A stretch of 64,000 nt of DNA from Cacajao melanocephalus (taxonomy: Eukaryota; Chordata; Mammalia; Primates; Pitheciidae): NCBI GenBank assembly GCA_963573385.1, contig CAUYLG010033066.1, forward strand, positions 121,344 through 185,343, in the 5' to 3' direction. Positions within the stretch are counted from its first letter, which is position 1; every line of letters starts with the position of its first letter. Position numbers and translations under genes: made by a program. The notes under the pieces are model-generated. The model was not told the origin of the DNA, did no database searches, and worked only from the letters and a program-made list of their open reading frames with translations. Shown here piece after piece: positions 35,500 through 49,425 of this stretch.

Positions 35500-36030
35500 A
35501 GTGAAAACTTTTATTCTGATTTAACAGTCAATAATCCAAACTAAACACCAATCAATTAAAACAAATATGTTTTGGAGGCCTCACAATTCTGTATTATTAG
35601 TCACACATCCTTGACAAAATTGCTAAACTTCCATAAATATGTTTTTAATGATCAGACGATATTTATCTAATGCATGCTATCTCTCACATTAACTTGAAAT
35701 TAAATGCACCGTTTACTGCGTCATGTGCCTTCATGGTTTCAGCAGTCCTCTATTTTCTTCCCTTTTGAGCTCAGATAACAATTTGCAATGCCGCTGTGTA
35801 ACATCTGGCAGCCAAGAAATGCCGCTGGAGAGGTGTTCAGTCTCAGAGTTTGATGGGTCTTGATACATACGCCATTTTTCATCAACTTTTCTTGGATGCC
35901 AGAATGCATCTCAAGAAAATGTGTTTGGGAAATATTCATGTGTCTGACATTTTCCCCACATCTTAGCTGAGGAATACCCCACAGTAAGTCTATATACTTC
36001 ATTGCAGAAGAAAATAAAAGACTACATCAA
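35500..36030. promoter_or_regulatory. Candidate conserved non-coding element
   Basis: About 530 bp free of recognisable repeats. Homeodomain-like cores ('accaatcaattaaaac', 'tttttaatgatcag', 'gaaattaaatgc') and a CRE/AP-1-like 'ctgcgtcatg' lie close together. Several CpGs survive in an otherwise CpG-poor neighbourhood ('cagacgata', 'caccgtttactgcgtc', two 'gccgctg', 'tacgcc'). That pattern is typical of vertebrate enhancers kept by selection. No splice-flanked frame is evident. Conservation itself cannot be seen from one genome. Confidence 0.3.
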
Positions 36031-36364
36031 GGTCTCGTTGACTTTTTTCACTTATCAGCAACTACCTGACCCCAGAATAGTTGATCCAGGAGGGTCTATT
36101 CAATTATGGTGAGATGAATAATACTATCATTCTGCCTTGATTTGAAGACATTTCCAATTATAAGACATGCTACTGATTTAGTAAGAGCTCCTTGGGAAAA
36201 AGAGAGAAACACTACATTAATGTACATGTCAATTATAAGATATCCCAATTTTGGAAATGTTAAATAATAAAAAAGTAGATGTCAAAATTTAGAAAATATC
36301 ATAGCTGATATATCTAAATTGGCAAAATGTGTTTGTGTGGTTTTTTTAAAGTTTCTTTTACATT
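36031..36364. other. Unique AT-rich stretch
   Basis: Nothing recognised. Confidence 0.35.
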
Positions 36365-36445
36365 TTGATCTCTCTTTTGCAGATGAGGAAATTGAGTCTC
36401 AGAGACTAAGTTGACGGCAGAGGAGGCACTCAAACTAGCTCTTCC
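36365..36445 (-). repeat. MIR fragment, antisense
   Basis: 'cagatgaggaaattgagtct', 'cagagactaagtt' and 'aggaggcactcaaac' are the MIR middle region reversed. Confidence 0.55.
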
Positions 36446-36739
36446 TAAGAATGTCTTCACATCAAAGAGAAATTCTTCCTTTCAAGCACTAGAACCTGGG
36501 GGGAGGTGGAAGGATACTAAACTTGGAGGTGCAAAAAGCTGAGTTTCCTCTCAAGATTTGTCCCTAATAGAGGCAGTGTTTGGGCTAGAAGCTAGCGTGC
36601 ATGATTCCATAGTTATCCACAGGGGCTGATATTTAAATTACATCTAGTGTTCAAAGTTCATAAATTACTGATAAAAACAACCTGTTGAAATTTCATTGAA
36701 TAATTGTCAGCTTAGTTCTCTGTCACTGCTCTAAGAGAA
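36446..36739. other. Unique stretch
   Basis: Nothing recognised. Confidence 0.35.
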
Positions 36740-36920
36740 TCATGAAAGCCACCAAGTACCTAACATGTCCTGTGTGCTACATTCTTACACTTTATACACG
36801 TTGTATCAGGTTACAGTTACAGTGGACCCATGAGTCAGTTGAAATGTTATAAGGATGAGGAACTTGAGGCACAAAGAGACTTGCACAAGATTCAGAATTC
36901 AAATCCTGGTTTTTTTAATT
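36740..36920 (-). repeat. MIR SINE, antisense
   Basis: 'taacatgtcctgtgtgctac', 'aaggatgaggaacttgaggc' and 'acaaagagacttgcacaaga' match antisense MIR. Confidence 0.65.
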
Positions 36921-37049
36921 CCACAGCAGGGTTTTTAATGACTAAAGGAGTCCATTTTCAGGACACAAAAGGAAAAAAAACATCAAGGGCAAAAACCTCT
37001 ACTCCTAGAGATTTGAAATCCATTTTGTGAGGTAAGATTAAGACATATA

Positions 37050-37185
37050 TAATGATGACAAGAAAATGCCACTCATAAATGTTATTACCCCATTTTGCAG
37101 AGGAGTAAATAGAACCTAAGGCTATAAAAATCACTGAGATAGAATTCAGATCCAGGACTTTAAAGCTCTGCTCCAATTCTCTTTC
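37050..37185 (-). repeat. MIR SINE, antisense
   Basis: 'attaccccattttgcagagg', 'agtaaatagaacctaaggct' and 'gaattcagatccaggacttt' resemble antisense MIR. Confidence 0.6.
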
Positions 37186-38026
37186 TACCTTTACATCACA
37201 TCAGCCATCCCATTTCATTTTTGAGAAGGAAGCCAGGTCCAAATGATATTCAATAACTGTCCCAATATGAAAGGTTTATCAAACTTTGATGATGTGACTG
37301 CACCCAGTGATTTATGTCTGAAATTCCAAGGATGAGCTCTGACAACTGAACAGCTCTGTCCTTTTAGATCCTCATCTTTCCTCCGTCCTCATTGCTTCCT
37401 GTCTGGCACTCACTCACCCCTGATCATAAATATTGCCTGCCACTTTTATGATTATTGGTGGTTAGATATGATGAATTCTGATACTAGTCAACTGTGGAGG
37501 AGATATTAAATACATTAGCTAAATTTCCCTTAATGCCTCATCCAATATGAATCAATATTGGTTTAATAATTAACGTGTTTAAACATTTTTATGTATATTT
37601 CATGATGAGATGATCTATGTTTATTTTATGAAGATGAAATATTTAGCTCCCTGCCACCGATAGTAAAGCCATTCCAACTTAGAGCTTTCTCTTTAGCTTG
37701 CTCTGGGGCCATCTTTTCACATTCTGGGAGAACTGGCTGGTTCTCTCCAACTGTGACCCTGTAGAGGATGCTGAGTTCATAAAGAGAAGTGGAGAGCATT
37801 TGGAAAAATGAAAGGCTTAATGCTGAATAGGGAGCTCCAAGAGGAGCCTGCTGAAACGGTGGTAGCAGCTCTGACCCCTGCTTCAGCTCTGTCTCAATCC
37901 CACTGCCCCAGCTTTGCCTCAATCCTCTTCTCCAGTCAGAAGGCATATACTGAGTGTTGATTGTGAGTAGGATTCCACTCCCTCACTCAAGGAGAGGCAG
38001 TATTGGAAGGTGGAGTAAAAATCATG
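37186..38026. other. Unique sequence
   Basis: No repeat recognised. A 106-codon antisense frame (37626-37946) lies here, without any familiar domain and with no clear splice or promoter context. Taken as chance. Confidence 0.35.
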
Positions 38027-38034
38027 ATTTAGAA

Positions 38035-38259
38035 CAGTGCTTCTCAATCAGGGGCGATTTCTGGTCTCTCCCACCACACCTTGGAGACATTTGGCAATGT
38101 CGGAGATATTTTAGTTGTCACAACTGGAAGATTTTTACTGAGTTCCGGTGAGCAGAGGCCAAGGATGCTGCTAAACATCTTACACTGCGCAATACAGTCC
38201 CCCACAGCAAAGAACAATCTAGTTTAAAATGCCGGTAGTGCCAAGGCTGAGAAACTCTG
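38035..38259 (+). mobile_element. MER20 hAT-Charlie MITE
   Basis: Starts 'cagtgcttctcaatcagggg' and passes 'agacatttggcaatgtcgga', 'tagttgtcacaactggaaga', 'gatgctgctaaacatcttac' and 'cccccacagcaaagaacaat', ending 'gctgagaaactctg'. The flanking octamers 'atttagaa' (38027-38034) and 'atttacaa' (38260-38267) agree at 7 of 8 positions, the expected hAT target duplication. Complete copy, non-coding. MER20 copies have been reported as regulatory elements in endometrial stromal cells; activity of this copy is unknown. Confidence 0.92.
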
Positions 38260-38279
38260 ATTTACAAACAGACATCAGT

Positions 38280-38440
38280 AGGCTTGACCCCCAGTTCTGC
38301 CATGTGTTGTGTGAACTTGAAAAGCTTCTGGTCCTTGCTTTTCACATCTCTAAACTGGAGATAATATTTATAAAAGTGATTTTTTATGAAATTAGGTAAA
38401 AATTAAGTGAAAGACAAATATTAGAAGTCTAGTATGTTGG
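38280..38440 (+). repeat. MIR-like SINE, sense
   Basis: 'ttgacccccagttctgccat', 'gtgttgtgtgaacttgaaaa' and 'tcacatctctaaactggaga' follow MIR order loosely. Confidence 0.6.
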
Positions 38441-38442
38441 CA

Positions 38443-38802
38443 CGATTATGGACTGAAGATTTGTATCCTCCCAAAATTCATGTTGAAACCTAAGCCTCAA
38501 TGTGATAAGGTTAGGAGCTTGGGCCTTTGTGGGGCTATTAGGTAGTCATGAATGAGATTAGTGCCTTAAAAATAATAATAATAGTACATAAACTCGATTG
38601 CTCTCTCATCCTCTTTTCTGCCTCAAGTGAATACAAGGAGGAGACAGCTGTCTGTAATCTGGAAGGGGGTTCTTACTAGCACCTGACCATACTGGCATTG
38701 TGATCTCAGACTCCCAGCATCCAAAACTGTGAGAAATAAATTTCTGTTGTTTATAAGACACCTAGTCCATGGCACTTTATTATATCAGCCTGAACTAAGA
38801 CA
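38443..38802 (+). mobile_element. MLT1A/B-like MaLR solo LTR, sense
   Basis: 'atggactgaagatttgtatc', 'ccaaaattcatgttgaaacc', 'tgggcctttgtggggctatt', 'actggcattgtgatctcaga', 'caaaactgtgagaaataaat' (contains the AATAAA signal) and 'ttctgttgtttataagacac' ending 'ctaagaca' give the complete MLT1A/B order. Confidence 0.9.
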
Positions 38803-38914
38803 GGCACATAGATTCAACTACAGGATACTGGAAAACTACCTACAATAGCTGGAAAGTAGATTTTTAGAAACATTCACAATTTTTTAAAAAAATTTCTTCC
38901 TGTATTTTATCTTC

Positions 38915-39282
38915 ATTATGTAGTTTTGAAGTTCCTTAGAATTTCAGTTTGAGACTAAGTAAGCTTCAAGAGGCCTTGGGAGCTTTCATTTGTTCTCCTG
39001 GGAGTCTGCAACCACTACATGAACAAAGTGGCTTGCTGGGAAATGAGAGACCATGTAGGGCTGAGATGAATTATCCTAGCTGAGATCATTTTAACCGGCC
39101 CACCCTGTAGACAAGAGACACATGATTGTTCCCAGCAAAGACCAGAAGAACTATCTGCTGAACCCACCCCAAACTGCCAAATGGCAGAATCATAAGAAAA
39201 ATCACTGGGTATTTTTTTGAGCTGTAGAGTTGAGAGGTGATTTGTTACACAGCAAAGACTAACGGATGCAGTAAGCCAGCAC
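38915..39282 (+). mobile_element. MLT1-like LTR (J/K type), sense
   Basis: 'gtggcttgctgggaaatgag', 'agaccatgtagggctgagat', 'accagaagaactatctgctg', 'aacccaccccaaactgccaa' and 'gtgatttgttacacagcaaa' mirror the 3' half of an older MLT1 LTR. The 5' portion is weak. Confidence 0.65.
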
Positions 39283-39520
39283 CAAGCATGAAGAGGTCAG
39301 AAAAAAGTTTACCCAGAAAGAAGGAGTGCATGTGCTGAAATATCTGAAGGAAAGAGAGAACAGAATTCCTATCAAACTCTAGCTGAGACACTAATTTCCT
39401 TTAAGGAGACTATGGGTTTTCTCAGAGGATTAATAGCTTCTTTATATCTGCATTTCAAAACACTTTCCCCCTTCTTTTTGTGTCAATTGGACACCCTGTT
39501 GTGGTCCCCATGTTTTAGAG
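39283..39520. other. Unique stretch
   Basis: Nothing recognised. Confidence 0.3.
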
Positions 39521-39521
39521 C

Positions 39522-39716
39522 TGTGCTACTGAACATAGGAGTCACTAGCCACCTATGGATATTTAAATTTAAATTAATTAATTAAAATACACTACAATGA
39601 AAAAAAAATCAATTCTGAAGTTAACTAGCCACATTTGAAGTGCTCCATAGTTAGAAATGCCAGGTCAGATATAGAGTACTCCCATCATCACAGAAAGATC
39701 TACTCATTGTGCTGCT
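39522..39716 (+). mobile_element. hAT-type MITE fragment
   Basis: 'gtgctactgaacataggagt', 'cactagccacctatggatat', 'taactagccacatttgaagt', 'gctccatagttagaaatgcc' and 'catcatcacagaaagatcta' resemble the hAT family with the 'tagccacatttcaagtgctc' motif. Ends are degraded. Confidence 0.6.
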
Positions 39717-40119
39717 TTAGAGAACCTCTCTCTGTTTCTTCTTCAGGGGAAGGAGGTGAGAACTATATGGGAATAAAGGGATAGCCAAACTTCCAGCCCT
39801 GGCATCATGCCCAGTATGATCCGCTTGGACTGCACCGAGTCCACTTGCAGGGTGTCATCCACGGATCTGCCCCCTTGAGAATGGGCTCAGCTGCTGATGT
39901 GCACATCTCTAGGTCTGAAGGGTGCCTGAAGGGTGAATTTGAGGCCTGGTGTTTCCACACATAAGCACATGAAGGTCCTCTTGATAGAAGAAATAGCTGG
40001 AGTGAAAAGAGAAGGTAGGTGGACTGCAGGCCAGGAACTTCTATTTCTAATCTTGCCTTAAGCCTCACAAATGTGAGGGACAGGTCTGTTATCATCTGTA
40101 TTATAGACATTGATTAGTG
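39717..40119. other. Unique stretch
   Basis: No repeat recognised. A 101-codon antisense frame at 39805-40110 lacks a domain and abuts the LTR. Taken as chance. Confidence 0.35.
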
Positions 40120-40610
40120 ATTATCTTTGTTTGCTGTTGCTGTTTTAGCAAATTACCACAATCTTAATGGCTTCAACAATACAAATTATTATCTTAAAGT
40201 TCTGGAAGTCAGAAGTCTGACATGGGTGTCACTGGGCTAAAATCAAGGAGTCAGCAGGGTTGCATTCCTTTCTAGACATTCTAGAGAACAGTCTCTGTCT
40301 TTGATCTTTCTAATTTCTAAAGGCCACCCGCATACCTTGGTTTATGGTCCCTTCCTCTACCTTTAAAGCCAACAATGCCAGGTGAGTCTTTCTCATGCTA
40401 TCATCTCTCTGATTCTTTGCTTTTGCCTTTCTGTTCCTTTTAAGGACATTTGTGATTACATTGGCACCATCCAAGAATCCACGATAATTTCTCTATTTTA
40501 AAGTCAGCAGATTAGCAACCTGAAGTCCTCTTTGCCATATAACCTAACTATTCACAGGTTTTGGGGACTAGGATGTAGTCTTTCTGGGGGCCATTGTTCT
40601 TCCTGCCACA
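40120..40610 (-). mobile_element. MLT1C/D-like MaLR solo LTR, antisense
   Basis: 'gcaaattaccacaatcttaa', 'tctggaagtcagaagtctga', 'catgggtgtcactgggctaa', 'aatcaaggagtcagcagggt', 'taaagtcagcagattagcaa' and 'gaggccattgttcttcctgc'-type ending with CA. Same orientation and family as the copy at 26.3 kb. Confidence 0.9.
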
Positions 40611-40689
40611 GTGATTTAAGAGTGGCCTATACTGTCAAGCACTTGTGGGTCAAGAATATATTTTCCTGACTTTAGCAGTTCCATTCTCT

Positions 40690-40915
40690 GTGCCAAGAAC
40701 TTTTATATGCAGACCTCATTTGAGCCTCACAGTATTGCATCTCTATCAAGCACATGCAATATGTTAGCATGATTTTATTACCTGTGTAAGTAGGATACTG
40801 TTATTTTTATTCTACAGATGAAAAATCTGAAACTAAGAAGAGGTTAAGTAACTTGTCTGAAGTCCATTTCCTTGTAAAGTACAGAATTGAAATTTGAACT
40901 CAGTTGTGCAACTAT
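40690..40915 (-). repeat. MIR SINE, antisense
   Basis: 'ctacagatgaaaaatctgaa', 'gaggttaagtaacttgtctg' and 'gaaatttgaactcagttgtg' follow antisense MIR. Confidence 0.75.
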
Positions 40916-40979
40916 GAAACTTGGACTGTTGTCAGCATGCCAAGACCTCTGCATACATTATTCCAGTTAATCCACACAA

Positions 40980-41142
40980 TATTAATAATAACACATGCTC
41001 TTCATCACACTCTTGCTACATGCCATGCATTTCATATATCTTATCTTTGATCTTTATGGCAATTTTACAAAATAGGCAATATTACCTTAATTTCTAGAAT
41101 TAAAGCTAGACTTAGCAAAGTTGAATGAATTATCTGAAGCTA
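40980..41142 (-). repeat. MIR SINE, antisense
   Basis: 'ttgctacatgccatgcattt', 'gatctttatggcaattttac' and 'aaaataggcaatattacctt' match the antisense MIR 3' half. Confidence 0.65.
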
Positions 41143-41144
41143 TT

Positions 41145-42010
41145 CATTCACTTATTTACTCAATAATTTTCGAGTTTCTATGATATGGCAGGCACTATTC
41201 TAGGGGCTGGGGATACAACAGGGTACTATGCTTTCATCCTCCTAGGAAAGATAGATCATAATCCAATCAATAAATAAAGGAATTGATCATATGGGAGGTA
41301 ATGAGTACCATGGGAAAACTATAAACTATAGTTTAAAAACAGTGTGTGCATTTGGAATGTGCTGCTTTTATATAGGATGGTTGACAAAGACCTCTCTGAA
41401 AGTCATTATTGAGAAGAGGCCTAGAAGAAATAAGAAACCAATATATACAAAGCCATCCAGGATGAGAGCATGGTAAGCAGAGAGAATGGTACAAGCAAAA
41501 GTTCTAAAGAGAGAATGAGCTTGGTGGGATCAAGGAACAGCAAGAAAGTGAATCTGGTGTGAGCTTCATGCAAGTGGGGAGAATATTTTTCCCTGATGAA
41601 GCCCCAAGGGGTCTAGATGACACAGGCAGCCTAAGTTATTGTCCAGAGTCACTTGTAGTCTGAATAAGACAGGAAGCTACTCATCAGAGGAAGGTTTTGA
41701 GTAGGGAATGACAATGATGGTTCATCTTGTAAAAGAATTATTAGGGTGCTAGGAGAGGAAAATAGACTGAGGGGGCAAGGGTGGCAGCAGGGAAACCAGA
41801 GAGGAGGCTGCTGCTACTTTCCTGGAGAGCGAATGATAGAAGTAGTTGTGAGAAGTGTGAGAGAAAAGAAAAAAAGAGCCAAAGACGAGCCCAGAGTTCT
41901 GGTCTGAGGAACTGGAAGAATAGAGCTGGTATTTACTGCAAGTGGGGCTGTCTCCATGAGCCTGTGGGAGGCATTACATTAAGTTTCTATGCTAATTGAG
42001 AAGGTTATCT
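41145..42010 (-). mobile_element. L2 LINE, antisense, long fragment
   Basis: Begins with the diagnostic 'attcattcacttatttactc', 'ggcaggcactattctagggg' and 'ctggggatacaacagg' (L2 3' tail reversed). It continues with 'agacctctctgaaagtcatt', 'ggaacagcaagaaagtgaat', 'aaggttttgagtagggaatg' and 'aactggaagaatagagctgg' through antisense ORF2. About 860 bp, one of the longest L2 relics here. Confidence 0.8.
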
Positions 42011-43329
<1,319 letters not shown>

Positions 43330-43341
43330 AACTTTGGGTTC

Positions 43342-43750
43342 TGCGTTAGGCTGTTCTTGCATTGCTATAAAGAAATACCTGAGGTTGAGTAATTTATAAA
43401 GAAAAGAAATTTAATTGGCTCACAGCTCTGCAGGCTGTACAAGCATGGCACCAACATCTGCTCAGCTTCTGGGGAGGCCTCAGGGAGGAAATGGCGGAAG
43501 GTAAAGCAGGAACAGGCATATCATGTGGCAAAAGCTGGAGCAAGAGGGGTTGAGGGAGGTGCCACGCACTTTTACACAACCAGATCTCCTGTAAATTTAG
43601 AGTGAGAGTTCAGTCATCACCAAGGGGATTGCCCAAGCCATTCATGAGTGATTCACCTCCATGATCCAAATACTTCCTACCAGGCCCCACCTCCAACACT
43701 GGGGATTTCAACATGAGAAATGAGCAGGGACAACTATCCAAACTATATCA
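43342..43750 (-). mobile_element. MST/THE1-class MaLR solo LTR, antisense
   Basis: 'ataaagaaatacctgaggtt', 'gagtaatttataaagaaaag', 'ggggaggcctcagggaggaa' and 'cctaccaggccccacctcca' ending 'aaactatatca' are the MST LTR reversed. A perfect 5-bp target duplication 'ggttc' flanks it (43337-43341 and 43751-43755). Confidence 0.95.
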
Positions 43751-43755
43751 GGTTC

Positions 43756-44129
43756 CAAGCAATTTTCTCAAGTAAGAATCTTTCTCAGGGTTGAAAGAGA
43801 CCTTGCATATCACCATGCCCAGAACTACTTTCCTCAAATGAAGAGACTGAGACTAAAGAAAGGAAGTGACAGCAACTGCAGACCAGAAATTGTGTTTTTT
43901 TTTTCACTCCCAACAAGGTCTGAAAGAAGGTTTCAGAATGTTGTATATTATTCAGACTTTAGAGTAACCCACAGAAAATGATACAGGATTCACGGTTTCC
44001 CAACCAGACTCCTCGACCCTAAAATGACATTTGCAAATAACATCAGAAAAAACATTTTTCCCCTTGTTTTTGATGTCTAATGTTTAAACTTTCTTTAAAG
44101 GTTGTATTCTAAAAAGGTTAAGTTCATGG
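43756..44129. other. Unique sequence
   Basis: The part 43800-43900 has a faint antisense MIR flavour ('caaatgaagagactgagact'). No gene seen. Confidence 0.35.
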
Positions 44130-44302
44130 AGAGTCAGTGAGTCAGAGACAGACTTCAGCGCTATTTAAAACCAGACCTGTGGCTTTTCGTGCCTCTACAA
44201 AGAGAACGGAGGGGCGGGCCCCACAGGAAACTGGTTGCAGTGCAGGGAAAGTGAGGAGAAGGACAGAACCTCTGAACATTTGGAAAACCTCAGGATTTCA
44301 GG
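44130..44302 (+). promoter_or_regulatory. Promoter-like patch with possible first-exon donor
   Basis: In order on the plus strand: an AP-1 consensus TGAGTCA (44138-44144), a TATA-like TATTTAAA (44162-44169), a GC box GGGGCGGG (44211-44218) and a splice-donor-like 'ttcaggtatag' (GT at 44302). Four or so CpGs cluster within about 60 bp of otherwise CpG-poor DNA. Transcription would begin near 44190-44200 and the first exon would end at 44301. No coding frame follows. The motifs are short and could coincide by chance. Confidence 0.2.
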
Positions 44303-45255
44303 TATAGCCCCTCAACTCACTGCCTCCATGACCTACCTACCAACTTAACTCCATCTACACTTGTTCCCTGCTTTCTCTCCTGCTTCCAAACCTTGCGCTA
44401 CCTAAGATTTTTTTCTTCCTCTCCATGTCTTTGAACTCATCTCTCTATATCTCCTGCAAAACTTCATTTTTGTCAAGTGAGTCTTTTATTTCTGAGATGT
44501 TTAACTCTTCTTTTCTACCTCTGCCTTCCTATCAATAATTATGCCTATCTCCCATAGCAGCTCCCCCAGTATGCCATGTTCTCCCTGCACCTCATCTTTC
44601 CTTAGCCCTTCAGTGGTAAGCATGCTGAAGGGTTTCTCTACCTTGACTATCTCCATGTTCTTACCTTCCATTCATTCCTCAAGCCAATGAAATTGGAACT
44701 CTTCTTCCAAAATTTCACTCAATCTTCTCTTGCCAAGGTCGCCATTAATATCCTAATTTCAAGACCCTATGGAAAGTCTTATTTCTTACTTTCTTATTTT
44801 CTAAATAGGATGTCTATACTATTTGGTATTGGTCACTTCTTTCAAAATGGATTTCTTCCTAGGATTCTCAGGCTACTACAAAAATTCTGACTTTGTAAAT
44901 ACTAAGATTTCCCAGAATTCTCCTGGATTCTTTTGAACTATATCTTTTCCTTCAATTTACTTTTATTTCCCCTCCCTTCTTTCTTTCCCTTCTCTGTCCA
45001 TCTTTTTCCTCCTTTTTTCTTTCCCCCTACTCTCTTTTCTTCTTATTCTATGTTCTCTCCTGTGGTAATGTCACTCAAACTCAAGGCTTAACCTACACTC
45101 ACAGTCTACCAATTCTAAACTTATCATCGTCTTCTTAACCTTTTTCAGAGTGATAAGCACAATTTTATGACCATCTGTTAACAATCTCCACTGTGCACCA
45201 GGAGATTTGTATCAATCTCCTTAGGCCTTCAATGTCACTGCTAACCTCATCTTTA
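44303..45255 (+). mobile_element. L2 LINE ORF2 region, sense
   Basis: 'ttggaactcttcttccaaaa', 'tcttgccaaggtcgccatta', 'ggtaatgtcactcaaactca' and the long pyrimidine-rich character follow sense L2 upstream of its 3' end. It is broken at 45260 by the inserted THE1/MST LTR. Confidence 0.6.
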
Positions 45256-45260
45256 GCACA

Positions 45261-45621
45261 TGATATGGTCTGGCTCTGTGTCCCCATCCAAATCTCATCT
45301 TGAGTTGTAATCTGAAATGTAATCCCACATGTTGCAGGGAGGACCTTGTGGGAGGTGTCCCCCCATGCTGCTCTTGTAATAGTGAGTGAGTTTTCATGAG
45401 ATCTGATGGTTTCGTGAGGGGCTTTTCCTCCCTTCAGTCCACACTTCACCTTCCTGCCACCATGTGAAGAAGGACATGTTTGCTTCTCCTGCTGCCATGA
45501 TTGTAAGTTTCCTGAGGCCTCCCCAGCCATGCTGAATTATGAGTCAATTAAACTTCTTTCCTTTATAAATTACCCAGTCTTGGGTATGTCTTTATTAGCA
45601 GTGTGAGAATGGACTAGTACA
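45261..45621 (+). mobile_element. THE1/MST-class MaLR solo LTR, sense
   Basis: Starts 'tgatatggtctggctctgtg' and passes 'agtgagtgagttttcatgag', 'ccgccatgattg'-type block ('tgctgccatgattgtaagtt'), 'cctgaggcctccccagccat' and 'attacccagtcttgggtatg', ending 'actagtaca'. A perfect 5-bp duplication 'gcaca' (45256-45260 and 45622-45626). Canonical TG...CA ends. Confidence 0.97.
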
Positions 45622-45626
45622 GCACA

Positions 45627-45835
45627 TGTAATTGTTTACCAAGGACAGCTCTTCCTACCTCCTGACAGCAGTGTAGTCTGGTGGAACTATTAGGGAACTG
45701 CTCTGGAGACAGCTGTCCAGGCTTCTAGATTGCAGGGAAGATATCTGATCTAGAGAGTACACCCTGGAAATGATCCAAAAGAAAGGAGAACTAGGAGTAG
45801 ATGAAGTCACCTAAGAAAGACACAGAACAAGAATT
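45627..45835. other. Unique stretch
   Basis: Nothing recognised. Confidence 0.3.
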
Positions 45836-45970
45836 CAAAATCTAGGGGTCCATGGATGGTTCCTCAAATTATATCTAAATTGTACATATGGGCACATATG
45901 TACATTGTTTCAGATAATTCATAGCTTTCATCAGATTTTCAAAGGTATCAGTGGACCACAGAATTCTAAA
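45836..45970 (+). mobile_element. hAT-like MITE fragment
   Basis: 'ctaggggtccatggatggtt', 'cctcaaattatatctaaatt', 'atagctttcatcagattttc' and 'aaaggtatcagtggaccaca' follow a short hAT element that bears 'ggggtcca' ends. Confidence 0.55.
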
Positions 45971-47650
<1,680 letters not shown>

Positions 47651-49343
47651 TCGCCTTTTCATATTACTTCTTTCGGTGAGATTTAGATAAAAAATCATGC
47701 GGCCAAGTGTGCTATAAACTCTGAGATTCTCTATGTGAGTCAGTAATAAGTATTATTTCTTTTAAATTTTATGGTATATTTTATACCTTCAACTTTGATG
47801 AGCACCTTCCTTTTTTAGGTCTTTATACCTTTTCCAATTTTAGAATTTTAATCAAGCTTCTCAAAATTTACTTCTCCATGCAGTAAAAATTTGTTTTTTA
47901 GTTAATCACATTTGTTATTCAAGGAAGCAATTCTATCTGGCTAATTCTTTATTCAACAAATATTTATGGTGCACATAAAATGTGTAAGTTATGATCTTTG
48001 ACTTGATACAATGCCGTTTCAACTCTGTCTATAACAGTGCCACCTGATGGTTATGATGGTTACCCCACGTGTGAGTGCTCAAAGAAGTGGGTAAACCTAC
48101 ACATCAGCTAATTTCTTGAGGAGGCAGTTTTAATTTTTAGGAAGTGATTCTTCACATTGAGCTAATCTATATCTTCCTGCAATTTCCATCTATTTACTAG
48201 TCTAACATTCAGTGCTTACCTCTACAGGTGTTTGGATGTTTGTAGATAGCAACAAAGATACTTCTCCCAATATTTTCTTTCTCCAGGCTAGGATTAAGAA
48301 GCTTCCCAACCATTCTTTGTTTCTGATTTGCTCTTCTTTTTCTTCTAGCCTCATGATGGTTTGTCATCATCAAGTTTACATTGTGATTGAACCTCGAATT
48401 GTAGATGTGGTTGGACCACAATTAACTGGAGTAGGGTTATCATTTTTCCCCCACAGAGCATGAAGCAACTCTTAGTTCAGCCTGTGATAGCATTAGCACT
48501 TTTGTTCCAGTCAGAGCTCATTGTTGACTCATGCCACTGCCACACTTAAATAGAAATACAACCTCAGAGTTTAAACCTATCTTCTCTCCAAACCATATTT
48601 TCCTCATCTTTTATTTATAGAGTTGAGGTTTTAAATCCAAGTGAACACTTGATATTTGTCCATATTCAATTTTATCTTTTTAGATTTGATCCAGTGTTCT
48701 TATGAGTCAAAAAAGTTGTTGAATCCTGATTACTATTCAGTGTACTGGCTATTTTTCTGAATTTCATGTCATAGAAAATGTAATTAATAAATCATCCATG
48801 TACTCCTACTGTTAGTTAGCATGTTGCCAATTATGGTTCAGAATGAATTTTATATACAATGTGGCTGCACCCTGGGTTATTTTGTTACCTTTGTTACTTA
48901 TTTTTTAATCTTCAAAAATCACCACAGCATATGAAGATTTAGTACTATGAAGTATACAAAAGATATCACATCTAGCACATAACAGGTGCTCAATAAATGC
49001 CTCTCAGGTGAACGAAACCAAGGAAGAGGTTTACCAAACGTAATTTAGAAAAACTATCAAAGAAACTACACACACATACAAAAAGTAAGAGTATCCTCCA
49101 TATGGAAGTTGATGAAAGGGAACACAAAGTTGTAAAGGTAAATTAAATTCTGAATGGAAGTCAAAAACCAAAAGGTGTAGCTGTATTCAAAATGAGACTA
49201 GGCACTCTAAAACTGAGAAGGCACATAAGGCACTTTTCCTGAAGACAGGCGCAAGCTGATGGCCGATACTGATGGCCTTCTGAGGATGTTTTGTTGAGCA
49301 TGAGGAAGCAGCACACAGAAATAAAGCATCTGTCCCCTCAACG
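47651..49343. other. Unique AT-rich sequence
   Basis: No clear repeat. 48951-49012 has an L2/MIR-type tail ('cacataacaggtgctcaata'). The part 48600-48850 is AT-rich and featureless. Frames of up to 83 codons near 48210-48460 lie on both strands and carry no domain. Confidence 0.4.
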
Positions 49344-49346
49344 CAT

Positions 49347-49425
<79 letters not shown>

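Noticed and set aside
44303..45255. Possible pyrimidine-rich host exon cluster
   Set aside because: The block order and phrases fit sense L2 ORF2 better, and no long frame survives.
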